Origin: Methylobacterium sp. R2-1 | Lineage (GTDB): Bacteria; Pseudomonadota; Alphaproteobacteria; Rhizobiales; Beijerinckiaceae | Reading direction: 5' to 3' | DNA length: 64,000 bases | NCBI RefSeq assembly: GCF_014191355.1 | Contig: NZ_JACHWM010000001.1 | Location: 458,589 to 522,588, forward strand | Part shown: piece by piece, positions 35,435 through 44,637 of the stretch | Layout of the letters: every line of letters begins with the position of its first letter | Numbering within the stretch: position 1 is the stretch's first letter | Program-made: the position numbers and the translations under genes | Notes under the pieces: generated by a model | The model's database searches: none | Told to the model about the DNA's origin: nothing | What the model saw: only the letters and a program-made list of their open reading frames with translations

Positions 35435-37369
35435 ATGTCCAGCCCAGACTTGCCGCAGGCGGAACGTTCCGTCGAGACGGAGGCCGGGGATGAAACCCGC
35501 CCGAGGGGCGCGGGCCCCGCACCGCGGCCGGCGTCGTTCCGGTTGCGCCGTCTCGCTTTGGCCGGGCCGACGCTCGCCACCGCCGCCGCCATTGCTGCCT
35601 TGGCGCTCGCGGCCTACGGCCTGCCGGAAACGTGGCTCGGGCGCACCGTGCTCGGCCTCTTCGTTTTGCTGATGGCGTGGCAATCCTTCACCGCTTGGCA
35701 GTATCTCTACGGGCTCATCGCCGCGCTGATGGGCGACCGCGCCCTCTCGTCGCTGGAGCGGCGCGCCGCCACGATCTCCACCCGCCCGACGGGCCTCAGC
35801 CGCACGGCCGCCGTGGTCGCGATCCATGCCGAGGACCCGATCGCGGTATTCTCGGCGATCCGCGTCATGGCCCGCTCGCTCCAGCGCGAGGGCGGCGACG
35901 GTTCGGACATCGACATCTTCGTCCTCTCCGACACCCGGGAGGGCGCGATCAGTGCGGTCGAGGAGCACGAATTCGCCCGCATCCAGGCCTGGAGCCAGCG
36001 CGAGGGCCGCGGCATGCCGCGCATCCGCTACCGCCGGCGGACGGACAACAAGGGCCGCAAGGCCGGCAACATCGCCGAGTTCTGCCAGACCTACGGGCAC
36101 GAGTACGACTTCATGATCGTGCTCGACGCCGACAGCCTGATGACCGGTGCCGCCATGCGCCGGCTCGCCCGGCTGATGGAGGAGAATCCGCGCACCGGCC
36201 TGATCCAGACCGTCTCGTATGCGGCCGGCCGCGACACCCTGTTCGCGCGGATCCAGCAATTCGCCGTCCGCCTCTACGCGCCGCTTTCCCTCCGCTGCCT
36301 GGAGACGTGGCAGGGGCCGGACGGCTCCTACTGGGGCCACAACGCGATCCTGCGGATCGAGGCGTTTGCCAACAACGCCGAGCTTCCGGTTCTCTCCGGC
36401 AAGCCCCCGCTCGGTGGAGAAATCCTCTGCCACGACATCGTCGAGGGGGCGCTGCTGCGCCGGGCCGGCTGGGAGGTGCGCCTCCTGCCGGAGATGGGCG
36501 GCACCTGGGAGGAGATGCCGACCAACCTCATCGACCTGCTGGGCCGCGAGCGACGCTGGTGCCAAGGCAACCTCCAGCACATCCGAGTGCTGCCGATGAA
36601 GGGGCTGCTCGGCGCAAGCCGCTGGCACCTCGGCGTCGGCATCCTCGGCTACTGCGTCTACCCGCTCTGGATCGCCTTCCTGGCGCTCGGCACATGGCAG
36701 GCAGTTCGCTCCGGTGAACTCGGGCTGATCGGCTACGGGATCGATGGCGCCAGCGCGGCCGCCGCGGCACTCGCCGCCCTCGTCGTCGCAGTGATGGCGC
36801 TGCCGAAACTCCTGAGCCTCGGCTACGTGCTGGCCTCTCCGCGGCGCCGGGCGGATTTCGGCGGCACCCGCTCGCTCCTCGTCAGCGCGGCGCTCGAACA
36901 GGTGACCTGGGTGTTGCTCTGGCCGGTGATGGCGCTGTTCGCCGCGGGCGCCGTGGTGACGACGCTGTTCGGGCGGGTGGTCCGTTGGGACACGCAGTCC
37001 CGCGACGACCGCAGCGTGCCGTGGGGCGAGGCGTTCCGCCTTCAGAGCGACGCGATCGCGGCGGGTGGGGCGCTTGCGGTGCTGCTCGCCTTGTCCGGCA
37101 GCCCCTGGCTGGCCCTCTGGATGGCGCCGGTCGCTATGGCACTGCTGACGAGCCCGGTGCAGAGCGTGCTCACCAGCAGCACCCGCCTCGGCCTGGGCTC
37201 CAAGGCGCGCGGCCTGTTCCTGACCGAGGACGATACGCGCCCCGCCCGGGAACTGCTCGAACTGCATCAGAGCCGCACCGTCGGCGCCGATCCGGCGGCG
37301 ATCGGCGCCGCATCGGCCCCTTGGCTGGCGGTTTCCATCGATGAAGCCGGTACGCCGACGCTGCGCTGA
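35435..37369 (+). CDS. opgH: Glucan glucosyltransferase OpgH/MdoH
   Basis: This is a 644-residue inner-membrane glycosyltransferase. Two N-terminal helices precede a GT2 catalytic domain (about 130-400) with DNKGRKAGNIAEF, FMIVLDADSLM (DxD), and ERRWCQGNLQH (QxxRW-like). Several C-terminal helices lie at about 410-600. It polymerises glucose from UDP-glucose and exports the glucan backbone to the periplasm, where OpgG acts. The ATG at 35435 is used; an in-frame start at 35336 would lie inside opgG. Confidence 0.92.
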   Translation: MSSPDLPQAERSVETEAGDETRPRGAGPAPRPASFRLRRLALAGPTLATAAAIAALALAAYGLPETWLGRTVLGLFVLLMAWQSFTAWQYLYGLIAALMGDRALSSLERRAATISTRPTGLSRTAAVVAIHAEDPIAVFSAIRVMARSLQREGGDGSDIDIFVLSDTREGAISAVEEHEFARIQAWSQREGRGMPRIRYRRRTDNKGRKAGNIAEFCQTYGHEYDFMIVLDADSLMTGAAMRRLARLMEENPRTGLIQTVSYAAGRDTLFARIQQFAVRLYAPLSLRCLETWQGPDGSYWGHNAILRIEAFANNAELPVLSGKPPLGGEILCHDIVEGALLRRAGWEVRLLPEMGGTWEEMPTNLIDLLGRERRWCQGNLQHIRVLPMKGLLGASRWHLGVGILGYCVYPLWIAFLALGTWQAVRSGELGLIGYGIDGASAAAAALAALVVAVMALPKLLSLGYVLASPRRRADFGGTRSLLVSAALEQVTWVLLWPVMALFAAGAVVTTLFGRVVRWDTQSRDDRSVPWGEAFRLQSDAIAAGGALAVLLALSGSPWLALWMAPVAMALLTSPVQSVLTSSTRLGLGSKARGLFLTEDDTRPARELLELHQSRTVGADPAAIGAASAPWLAVSIDEAGTPTLR

Positions 37370-37417
37370 GTGTCCGGCCTCGCCTTGTCGGATTCCGAAA
37401 GCCGGATGCCGTGCGGC

Positions 37418-37882
37418 CTACTTCTGCTCCAACACCTCGATCGGATTGGTCCGCTGCGTGGGCACGGGCTCGCGGGTGAGGGACCTTCCGTCCTTCCTGT
37501 CGCCGCCCCGTCCGCCTCCGACATCGGACTTGGCGGGCCGGTCCACGTCCGGCTGCGCCGGCACCGTGCCGCTCGCCAGTTCCAGGCAGGTCAGCAGCTC
37601 GACGTAGGACGGGAAGCCGCCAGCCTGGAACTGTTGCGTGCACTGTGACTTGGCCGGGACCGGAAATTGGCCCCAGCGCTTCTTCAGAACATTCTCGGCA
37701 CTGCGCTCGGAGTTGAGGCAGGCATCCGCGCTGGAATTGTCGCTGAGCGTGCTCTGCACCCGCTCGGCGGATTTGCAGGTCGCCTCGACATCGAGCTTCG
37801 GCGGCCCATCCTCGGCCCGGACCGCACCGGAAACGAGGCCGAGCGCGAGCGCGGCGAGAAGAACGGACTTCGATTTCGTCAT
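37418..37882 (-). CDS. Small secreted protein with conserved cysteines, unknown function
   Basis: This encodes 154 residues with a signal peptide (VLLAALALGLVSGAVRAED) and a mature domain with four cysteines (ATCKSAERV, DACLNSE, SQCTQQF, LLTCLEL), probably two disulfides in the periplasm, then a charged low-complexity tail. No family is named with confidence. The ATG at 37882 is chosen because the signal peptide begins there. It is convergent with opgH. Confidence 0.68.
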   Translation of the reverse strand: MTKSKSVLLAALALGLVSGAVRAEDGPPKLDVEATCKSAERVQSTLSDNSSADACLNSERSAENVLKKRWGQFPVPAKSQCTQQFQAGGFPSYVELLTCLELASGTVPAQPDVDRPAKSDVGGGRGGDRKDGRSLTREPVPTQRTNPIEVLEQK

Positions 37883-37999
37883 GGCGGTTCGCGTCGCGGT
37901 TCGAGGCTCGTCGTGGCGACAACGCACGAAAGCCGCAACCGCACGTACGCCCTCCACAAATTTCGGAGGGCGTCAGGCATGAGGTACTAGCATGCGGCT

Positions 38000-39217
38000 T
38001 TAGGCCGTCGAGCCGTGCGCACCCGTCAGGGCCGCGTCGAGATCACGGAACAGATCGTCCGGATCCTCGATGCCGGTGGAGAGGCGCAGCAGGTCGGGCG
38101 GGCAGGGTGTGCCCGGTCCTTCCACCGAGGCGCGGTGCTCGATGAGGCTCTCCACGCCGCCGAGGGAGGTGGCGCGCTTCCACAGCCGCACCCGTGCGGC
38201 GGTGTCGATCGCCGCCGCCTCGCCGCCGGCCACGCGGATCGCGAGCATGAAGCCGAAACCGCCCTCCATCTGCCGCGCGGCGACCGCGTGGCCGGGATGG
38301 TTGGGCAGGCCGGGATAGAGCACGGCGCTCACCCGCGGATGCGTCGACAGCCGCTGTGCGAGGCGGAGCGCCCCGGCGCTCTGGGCGGCCGCGCGGAGGG
38401 GTAGGGTGCGCAGGCCCCGCACCAAAAGATAGGCCTCGAACGGCCCCAGGATCGCTCCCCACCCGCCGCGGATCGCCACGAGGCGCTCCCAGAAGGCATC
38501 CTTGTGCGCACCGGCGAGGACGCCGGCCACGACGTCGGAATGGCCGTTCAGGATCTTGGTGGCCGAGTGCATCACGAGGTCGGCCCCGAGTGTCAGCGGA
38601 CGGGTGAGGATCGGGCTCACCGCCGTCGAATCGACCGCGACGCGGGCGCCAGCCGCGCGGGCGATCTCACTGATGCGGGCGATGTCGCTGATCGTGCAGA
38701 GCGGGTTGCCCGGCGTCTCGATCCAGACGAGCCGGGTCTTGCCCGGCCGGATCGCGGCCCGTACGGCCTCCGGATCCTGCATCGGGACGAAGTCGACCGC
38801 AAGATCGAGGCGCGGCGCCTCCTGTTGCAGCCAGCGGCGCAGGCCCCAGTACATGACCTCCGGCGCGATCACGTGATCGCCGCGCTCCAGGGCGCAGAAC
38901 ACGGCCGTTGCCGCCGCCATGCCGGAGCCGAACAGCAGCGCACCGGCTTCTGCCCGCTCCAGCGCCGCGATGACATCCTCCGCCTCTCGCGTCGTGGCGT
39001 TGTCGGGCCGGGCGTAGGAGAAGCCGGAGCGGTAGGCGTTGTCGGGATCGCGCAGGTATGTGGTCGAGAGGTGGAGCGGCGGCACCACCGCCCGCGTCAC
39101 CGGATCGATCCGGCCGAGCGCTTGAGCCGCCAGCGTGCGCGGGCTCCACGCCTCGGGTGAAAGCCCGTGCGGTGCGGTTGCATCGGAATCGCCGTGAGGT
39201 GCGTTGGACCGGCTCAT
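38000..39217 (-). CDS. PLP-dependent Cys/Met metabolism enzyme (cystathionine lyase/synthase type)
   Basis: This encodes 405 residues of the trans-sulfuration fold-type I family: PPLHLSTTYLRD near the N-terminus, RPDNATTREAED, LFGSGMAAATAV (phosphate-binding loop), VWIETPGNPLCTISD, and SATKILNGHSDVVAG with the PLP-binding Lys. Members cleave or form cystathionine, or use O-acyl-homoserine; the exact reaction cannot be assigned from sequence alone. MetB/MetC-like functions are most likely. It is monocistronic and divergent from tspO. Confidence 0.88.
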   Translation of the reverse strand: MSRSNAPHGDSDATAPHGLSPEAWSPRTLAAQALGRIDPVTRAVVPPLHLSTTYLRDPDNAYRSGFSYARPDNATTREAEDVIAALERAEAGALLFGSGMAAATAVFCALERGDHVIAPEVMYWGLRRWLQQEAPRLDLAVDFVPMQDPEAVRAAIRPGKTRLVWIETPGNPLCTISDIARISEIARAAGARVAVDSTAVSPILTRPLTLGADLVMHSATKILNGHSDVVAGVLAGAHKDAFWERLVAIRGGWGAILGPFEAYLLVRGLRTLPLRAAAQSAGALRLAQRLSTHPRVSAVLYPGLPNHPGHAVAARQMEGGFGFMLAIRVAGGEAAAIDTAARVRLWKRATSLGGVESLIEHRASVEGPGTPCPPDLLRLSTGIEDPDDLFRDLDAALTGAHGSTA

Positions 39218-39313
39218 GGGTTTCCTCGCTCGAGGTCAGCTCGCATGCCGGCTTGAGCGAATCCGCCGGAGCGGGCAAGGCAGGGAAATGAGCGACGGAG
39301 CTTTGCACAGCGC

Positions 39314-39829
39314 ATGAGCGCCCTGGACATTCCCGAGCGGCCAGCCCTGCCGCCGATCCCGCGGCTGGCCGCCGCGATCCTTCCTGTCGCCCTGGTGACT
39401 GCGGTGGGCACGCTCTCCACCGGGTCCAACATCGAGGAGTGGTACACGACCATCCGCAAGCCGGCCTTCAATCCGCCGAACTGGGTTTTCCCGCTGGCCT
39501 GGACCGTCCTCTACGCGATGATCGCAGTCTCGCTCTGGCGGCTACTCGGCGCCCGCCCGGTGCCGGGCCCTGCCCGGAAAGCGTGGTGGCTGGCGCTAGC
39601 CGCCTTCGCCGCTCAGCTCGCCCTCAACGCGACCTGGACACCGGTCTTCTTCGCCGCCCACCAACTCGGCCTCGCGCTGATCGTCGCGCTCGCCATGCTC
39701 ATCATGATTATGTGGAGCATCCGCCTGTCATGGCGCTTCGACCGTGCCGCGGCGTGGCTTCTCGTGCCCTACGCCGCCTGGGTGGCGTTTGCCTGCCTGC
39801 TCAACGGAACGATCTGGCAGATGAACTGA
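39314..39829 (+). CDS. tspO: TspO/MBR family protein
   Basis: This is a 171-residue five-helix membrane protein with the family pattern IRKPAFNPPNWVFPLAWTVL in the first loop and WTPVFFAAH later. TspO proteins bind tetrapyrroles and affect pigment and stress regulation in alphaproteobacteria. The ATG at 39314 is the family-like start. It converges with the receiver gene, with 4 nt between stops. Confidence 0.92.
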   Translation: MSALDIPERPALPPIPRLAAAILPVALVTAVGTLSTGSNIEEWYTTIRKPAFNPPNWVFPLAWTVLYAMIAVSLWRLLGARPVPGPARKAWWLALAAFAAQLALNATWTPVFFAAHQLGLALIVALAMLIMIMWSIRLSWRFDRAAAWLLVPYAAWVAFACLLNGTIWQMN

Positions 39830-39833
39830 GGTG

Positions 39834-40199
39834 TTACGCCGCCAGTGCCCGCGTCACCGTCGAGCGCAGATCGGCCAGGGAGAAAGGCTTGGTCAGCACG
39901 TCGGTGACGATGGCGTCGAGGCCGCGGGCACGCTCACGCTGGTCGGCGAAGCCGGTCATCAGCAGGATGGTGAGATCGGGGTAGTCGCGCTTGGCCGCAA
40001 GCGAGAGCGCGATGCCGTCCATCAACGGCATACGGATGTCGGTCAGCATCAGGTCGAAGCCGCCGCCGGCTTCCGAGAGCCGGTCGAGGCCATCACTACC
40101 ATCGATGGCCGTGACAACGGTGTGGCCGTCGAGTTCCAGTCCGCGCTTGAGGAAGCCGCGGATCGTGTCCTCGTCATCCACGAGCAGGATGCGCGCCAT
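39834..40199 (-). CDS. Single-domain response regulator, CpdR-like
   Basis: This is a 121-residue receiver with no output domain: acidic pocket VDDED, phospho-acceptor D54 (TDIRMPLMDG), the conserved Thr in LLMTGFAD and Lys in LTKPF. It begins MARILL and has overall size and ending like CpdR, which in Caulobacter controls ClpXP-dependent proteolysis during the cell cycle. CpdR identity is likely but not proven, as other single receivers look similar. It lies 163 nt after hpt on the same strand. Confidence 0.82.
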   Translation of the reverse strand: MARILLVDDEDTIRGFLKRGLELDGHTVVTAIDGSDGLDRLSEAGGGFDLMLTDIRMPLMDGIALSLAAKRDYPDLTILLMTGFADQRERARGLDAIVTDVLTKPFSLADLRSTVTRALAA

Positions 40200-40362
40200 G
40201 GTCGGGCGTCCTTTACCGTTCCTTCGATGTGGATCGCTGCGCCCGAGTGACCGTGCGGAAGCGTGGCCTGTCAAGCCTCGGGTACCGACAGAGTTCCATC
40301 GGCCGACAATTTCCGACAAGTGTCGCGGATTTATCAGGAATTTGCTCGATCGGGATTCCGGC

Positions 40363-40932
40363 TCAGGTACCCCCGAACAGGTCCGCGTCGCTGCTGTCGT
40401 AATCCACGAGGCCGACGAAGGGGAGCTGGCGGAAGGCATGGGCGGCATCCATGCCGTAGCCGACCACGAACACGTCCGGGCAGGTGAAGCCGACGAAATC
40501 CGCGTCGATCGTCACGGCGCGCTTGCCTGGCTTCTCCAGCAGAACCGCAGTGAGCACCCGCTTGGCGCCGCGGGCCATCAGCAAATCCTTGGCAAAGACG
40601 ACGGTGCGGCCGGATTCGAGGATGTCGTCGATCAGGAGCACGTCGCGCCCACGCACCTCGCTCTGGACATCGCGCAGGATTTCGACCTGCCCCGAGGAAA
40701 CGGTCGAGGTGCGGTAGCTGGAGAGATGCACGAACTCGACCTGCGGCGAGAGCCCGGCCCGGTGGAGCGACCGCAACAGGTCGGCCGCGAACATGAAGCT
40801 GCCCTTGAGCACGGCGACGACGAGCAGATTCTCAGGCTTGGCCGCGACGATCTCGGCGGCCAACTCCTCGTTGCGCTTGGCGATCGCCGCCTCGTCGAAC
40901 AGGACGCGGACGCGTTTCGATGCGGTGCTCAT
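40363..40932 (-). CDS. hpt: Hypoxanthine phosphoribosyltransferase
   Basis: This is a 189-residue purine salvage enzyme making IMP/GMP from hypoxanthine/guanine and PRPP. The PRPP-binding motif VLLIDDILESGRT and the base-binding Lys/Asp region (DADFVGFTCPDVFVVGYGMD) are present. The length and start (ATG 40932) are usual. It stands upstream of the CpdR-like gene; no other purine gene is adjacent. Confidence 0.93.
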   Translation of the reverse strand: MSTASKRVRVLFDEAAIAKRNEELAAEIVAAKPENLLVVAVLKGSFMFAADLLRSLHRAGLSPQVEFVHLSSYRTSTVSSGQVEILRDVQSEVRGRDVLLIDDILESGRTVVFAKDLLMARGAKRVLTAVLLEKPGKRAVTIDADFVGFTCPDVFVVGYGMDAAHAFRQLPFVGLVDYDSSDADLFGGT

Positions 40933-41148
40933 GCGGCTCTTGATGTTTTCGCTGGATTCTCAACGGCGCGGGCCGCCCTCAGCCGTCCCGTTCCCCACCA
41001 TATCATGAGCGGCCGCCTCCGCCAGCGTTGCCGGCCGACGCAACAGGGAAAGCCGCCGACCAGTCAGGCGAGATGCAAATCAGTGAAGGGTGATCGGTAG
41101 GTCGGATTTTATGCCACCCTGTGTGCCGTGGCAGCCGGAGGATCGGAC

Positions 41149-41471
41149 ATGCAATCGGCCGAGAAGATCGGCATCACCATGACGCCCGAGCAGCTCCGGG
41201 CCGTGCGCGGGAGCGTCGCCGTCGGCAGTACGCCCCGACCAGCGAGGTTCTGCGCGACGCGGTGCGGCTCTGGCAGCGCCAAGAGGATGCTGCGCGCCTG
41301 AACGTCATCCGCGCCCGCATCCGCCGTTCGCTGGACGATCCGCGGCCGGCGTTCACCGGCGAGGAAGTGCGGTCGCACATCCGGACGCTTCACGCCGAAA
41401 CTTTGAAGGCGCATCGGGAAGGCGCATCGGGAAGGCGCATCGGGAAGGCGCATCGGGATGAAGCGTCTTAA
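41149..41471 (+). pseudogene. ParD-type antitoxin, frameshifted
   Basis: The ATG frame at 41149 reads MQSAEKIGITMTPEQLRAVR, a ParD-like ribbon-helix-helix start, but after about 25 codons it becomes unrelated and stops. The expected continuation, QYAPTSEVLRDAVRLWQRQ, is in the next frame from about 41222, so one base has been lost near 41217-41225. The C-terminal part runs through four copies of a 13-bp repeat and ends at 41471. Its tail overlaps the toxin start, as in intact parDE loci. It is probably non-functional. Confidence 0.75.
41405..41456 (+). repeat. Four perfect tandem copies of a 13-bp unit
   Basis: GAAGGCGCATCGG is repeated exactly four times at 41405-41417, 41418-41430, 41431-41443 and 41444-41456. 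It lies in the 3' end of the broken antitoxin gene, directly before the toxin start. The unit is not a multiple of three, so any gain or loss of one copy shifts the antitoxin frame. Confidence 0.9.
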
Positions 41472-41786
41472 GGTCACCTAGCGGGCCGAAGCCACGCAGA
41501 CCTCCTGCAGATTTACCGTTGGGTGCATGAGGCCAGTCTCAGCCCCGAGCTCGCGGAGCGCTTCCTGAACCGACCCGTCGAACGGTGCGACCGTATCGGA
41601 GACGCGCCCCATGGCGGTCGTCGTCGCGACGATCTGGAGCCCGGTCCGCGCACGGTGCCGTTCGAGCATTCGGCCGTCATCGCCTACCGGGTCGAGGCCG
41701 ATCGGGTCAGCATCGTCAAAATGTTCTACGGCGGCTGGGACTTCGAGGCGCTGTATCGTGGCCATCCACCGGACGGCGACGATTAG
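41458..41786 (+). pseudogene. ParE-type toxin, broken by stop and frameshift
   Basis: From ATG 41458 the frame reads MKRLKVT, then TAG, then RAEATQ, where ParE toxins have an uninterrupted start with Tyr near this place. After RAEATQ the match moves to another frame: LLQIYRWVHEASLSPELAER, then DDLEPG, TVPFEHSAVIAYRV and FYGGWDFEALYRG, up to 41786. It therefore carries both a nonsense codon and a frameshift. Together with the damaged antitoxin this is a dead RelE/ParE module. Confidence 0.78.
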
Positions 41787-41801
41787 CCCTGCAACGCGAT
41801 C

Positions 41802-42554
41802 CTAGCGGTTCTCGCCCGTTCCCGCGTCGGCGGCGACAGAGCTGTCCGAGAAGCGCACCTCGACCTGACGTCCTTTCTCGGGCGGAGCCGAGAGGCTCGC
41901 CTTGAATCGCGCCCGCTCGCCGGGTTCGAGCGCGGCGCGCGGCCCCGGCACGCTCCACCGGTAGAGCGACTGTCCGTCGGCACCGCGCACCTCGACCTCG
42001 ATCAGCGGCACGGCGACGCGCTCCCGGGCAACAGAGACGAGATCTCCTTCCACGACGAGCCGCGCGGGGTTGGCGCCCTCGGCAGGCACCTGGAAGGCGA
42101 CAATGTCGGCCAGATCGATGCCGCGCAGATTCACCGGCAAGCCGACGCGGGCGAACAGCGCCGCCGTCTGAGGCATCGCCCGTACGACACCGGCACGGCC
42201 GAGGAGCGCGAGCGGCAGGGCGGCGGCAAGGACGAGGCAAGCGGCCAGTGCGGGCGAGAACCGGCCGGTCTTGCGCTTCGGCTTGCCGCGCTTGGCAGAC
42301 GTCGCCGTCGGCCGGGAACGCCGCACGGATTCTTCGACGGGTGCTTCGGCCGCAGGCGCGGGTTCCGGTGGAGGCGGAGGCGAAGCGGGCTCCTCCTCCG
42401 CCGCCATCTCGTCGAACATGGCGGCGACGACCTCGTCGGCCGAGATGAACCACGTCTCGCGGCAGGCCGCGCAGCGCACCGAGCGCCCGCTGGTTCCGAC
42501 GCGCTCGGCATCGATGCGATACTCGCTGGCGCAGGCCGGGCAGACGATCAGCAT
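41802..42554 (-). CDS. MJ0042-type zinc-finger membrane protein (DUF3426-like)
   Basis: This encodes 250 residues. An N-terminal zinc ribbon has CPAC (C5, C8) and CAAC (C28, C31), followed by an acidic and Pro-rich linker, one transmembrane helix (about 98-118; ALAACLVLAAALPLALLGRAG), and a C-terminal beta domain of about 120 residues. It is a one-pass protein with its zinc finger in the cytoplasm. In Hyphomicrobiales this gene commonly sits divergent to ftsEX, as here. Its function is unknown. Confidence 0.85.
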   Translation of the reverse strand: MLIVCPACASEYRIDAERVGTSGRSVRCAACRETWFISADEVVAAMFDEMAAEEEPASPPPPPEPAPAAEAPVEESVRRSRPTATSAKRGKPKRKTGRFSPALAACLVLAAALPLALLGRAGVVRAMPQTAALFARVGLPVNLRGIDLADIVAFQVPAEGANPARLVVEGDLVSVARERVAVPLIEVEVRGADGQSLYRWSVPGPRAALEPGERARFKASLSAPPEKGRQVEVRFSDSSVAADAGTGENR

Positions 42555-42720
42555 GGCGATGGACCAGAGTCGATGTCAGGTCCCGGCAGCGGGTTGCCGC
42601 GCTCTCGAAAAGGACACAAACGTTGTCCCCGAGTGTGGTTAACCGGTCGTGAAGTCGAGTACGGCACAGGAGTCCTGTGTCGAGCACAGAGCGTGGAGTG
42701 AGCGGTCCTTGTCGGCTGGG

Positions 42721-43422
42721 ATGAAAACGGGCAGCCTCCTGTCCGGCGCGGAGGAGCCCGTCGTTCGCTTCGAGAGCGTCGGCATGCGCTACGGCCTCGG
42801 GCCGGAGGTGCTGTCGGACGTCAGTTTCGAAATCGCGCCGCACTCGTTCCAGTTTCTCACCGGGCCTTCGGGGGCGGGCAAGACGACGCTGCTGCGCCTG
42901 ATCCTCCTCTCGGTGCGTCCGACCCGCGGCCTCGTCTCGATCTTCGGCAAGGAGGTCAGCGGCATCTCGAACGACGCGCTCACGGGCTTGCGCCGCCGCA
43001 TGGGTGTGGTGTTCCAGGATTTCCGACTGCTCGATCATCTCACCACCTACGAGAACGTGGCGCTGCCCCTGCGCGTCCAGGAGCGGGCGGAGGCGAGCTA
43101 CCGGGCGGAGGTCGTGGAACTGCTGCGCTGGGTCGGCTTGGGCGAGCGCATGCACGTCCTGCCGCCGCTCCTGTCGGGCGGCGAGAAGCAGCGCGCGGCG
43201 ATCGCGCGGGCGCTGATCGCGCGGCCGGAACTGCTGCTGGCCGACGAACCCACCGGCAACGTCGATCCGAGCCTCGCCCGGCGCCTTCTGCGGCTGTTCA
43301 TGGAGCTGAACCGGCTCGGCACTTCGGTGGTGATCGCCACCCATGACTATGGCTTGATGGATCTCGTCGAGGCGCGTCGCATGGTTCTTGCCGAGGGCCG
43401 GCTGCGGGTGGAGGGGCAATGA
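42721..43422 (+). CDS. ftsE: Cell-division ATP-binding protein FtsE
   Basis: This is a 233-residue ABC ATPase with Walker A GPSGAGKTTLL, signature LSGGEKQRAAIARAL, Walker B LLLADEPTGNVD and switch His in VIATHD. FtsE with FtsX controls peptidoglycan hydrolases at the septum. The ATG at 42721 gives a slightly long N-terminus before VRFESVGMRYG; no better start is visible. The stop overlaps the ftsX start (ATGA). Confidence 0.93.
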   Translation: MKTGSLLSGAEEPVVRFESVGMRYGLGPEVLSDVSFEIAPHSFQFLTGPSGAGKTTLLRLILLSVRPTRGLVSIFGKEVSGISNDALTGLRRRMGVVFQDFRLLDHLTTYENVALPLRVQERAEASYRAEVVELLRWVGLGERMHVLPPLLSGGEKQRAAIARALIARPELLLADEPTGNVDPSLARRLLRLFMELNRLGTSVVIATHDYGLMDLVEARRMVLAEGRLRVEGQ

Positions 43423-44399
43423 GCGACGCGCGCGCGCCCACCCGAAGCGACCCATCTCAGGCTCGAGCGGCGCCCTCCGTTTCCGAGCCGGCGCTTCCGG
43501 CCAATCTTCGCCGCAACGCGCCTCTGGTGCCGACCGACTCCGCCGCGAGCCGGGCGCTGGCGGCGGTCATCGCCATCCTCACGTTTCTCGCCGCGCTCTG
43601 CGCCGGAGCGGCCGAGATCGCCGTCTCGAGCGCTGCTCAATGGCAGGGAAGCGTCGCGCAGGAGGTCACGGTGCAGATCCGGCCCAGCGCCGGACGCGAT
43701 ATCGAGGCCGACGTTCGGCAGGCGGAAAGCCTCGCACGGGCTGCGCCCGGCATCGCCGGTGCGCGCATTTTTTCGAAGGCGGAATCCGAGCGGCTGCTCG
43801 AACCCTGGCTCGGCACCGGGCTCGATCTGTCGGACCTGCCGGTTCCCCGCCTGATCGCGCTGACGCTCGCGAGCGGCCGCCCTGCCGACCTCCCCGCCCT
43901 CCGCACCGCCCTCACCACGGCGCTGCCGGGCGTGGCGAGCCTCGACGACCACGCCCTGTGGCTCCAGCGTCTCTCGACCATGGCCAACACCTTCGCCGGC
44001 ATCGGCATCGGCATCGTTCTGCTGGTGCTGTTCGCCACCGGACTTGCCGTGATCTTCGCGACCCGCGGCGCCATGGCCGGCAACCGCGAGGTGGTCGAGG
44101 TGCTGCATTTCGTGGGCGCCGACGATGACTACATCGCCAAGGCCTTCCAGAGTCGCTTCTTCCGCTTGGGCCTGAGGGGAGGGGCACTGGGCGCAGGTGC
44201 CGCGCTGCTGACCTGCGCGCTGGCCGGCCTCGTCGCCCGGATGTGGCGCTCTGGGCCGGCGGGCGACGAGATCGAGGCACTGTTCGGCACCTTCCAGATC
44301 GGCTGGCAGGGCTACGCCATCATCGTGCTCATCGGCGTGATCGCCTCCCTCGTCACGGCGACCGTGTCGCGGTTCACGGTGCGCCGCTTCCTCCGATAG
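43419..44399 (+). CDS. ftsX: Cell-division membrane protein FtsX
   Basis: This is a 326-residue partner of FtsE. A cytoplasmic Pro/Ala-rich N-terminus of about 40 residues is followed by TM1 (about 45-68), a periplasmic domain to about 190, and three C-terminal helices in the FtsX/MacB permease fold. It uses FtsE ATPase activity to regulate cell-wall hydrolysis from the membrane. It is translationally coupled to ftsE. Confidence 0.92.
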   Translation: MSDARAPTRSDPSQARAAPSVSEPALPANLRRNAPLVPTDSAASRALAAVIAILTFLAALCAGAAEIAVSSAAQWQGSVAQEVTVQIRPSAGRDIEADVRQAESLARAAPGIAGARIFSKAESERLLEPWLGTGLDLSDLPVPRLIALTLASGRPADLPALRTALTTALPGVASLDDHALWLQRLSTMANTFAGIGIGIVLLVLFATGLAVIFATRGAMAGNREVVEVLHFVGADDDYIAKAFQSRFFRLGLRGGALGAGAALLTCALAGLVARMWRSGPAGDEIEALFGTFQIGWQGYAIIVLIGVIASLVTATVSRFTVRRFLR

Positions 44400-44637
44400 G
44401 CTCCCATCGAGCGAGCCCGTTAACGTTTCGACAACCATTCGGAACCGACAGTCCCAGCATCGACACCGTCATGAGCCCCTGTTTTCGTCCGAGATGTTTC
44501 CGCGAGCGCCACGCCGACAGGCGACCGGCCCGGGCCGGCTCCACGCCAGTCCCTCCTGCGATCCCGCGCACGAGGCGCTCGGATGGCCGTGGGCATCGCT
44601 GTCGGCCCGTGGAGCGCCACAGATCTCCGCCCCTCGG

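Noticed and set aside
39218..39313. Possible SAM riboswitch before the trans-sulfuration gene
   Set aside because: The 96-nt interval shows no pseudoknot-like conserved core or expression-platform hairpin that I can recognise.
41716..43455. A 579-codon minus-strand frame across the zinc-finger and ftsE genes
   Set aside because: It covers two well-supported genes in other frames and has no domain of its own.
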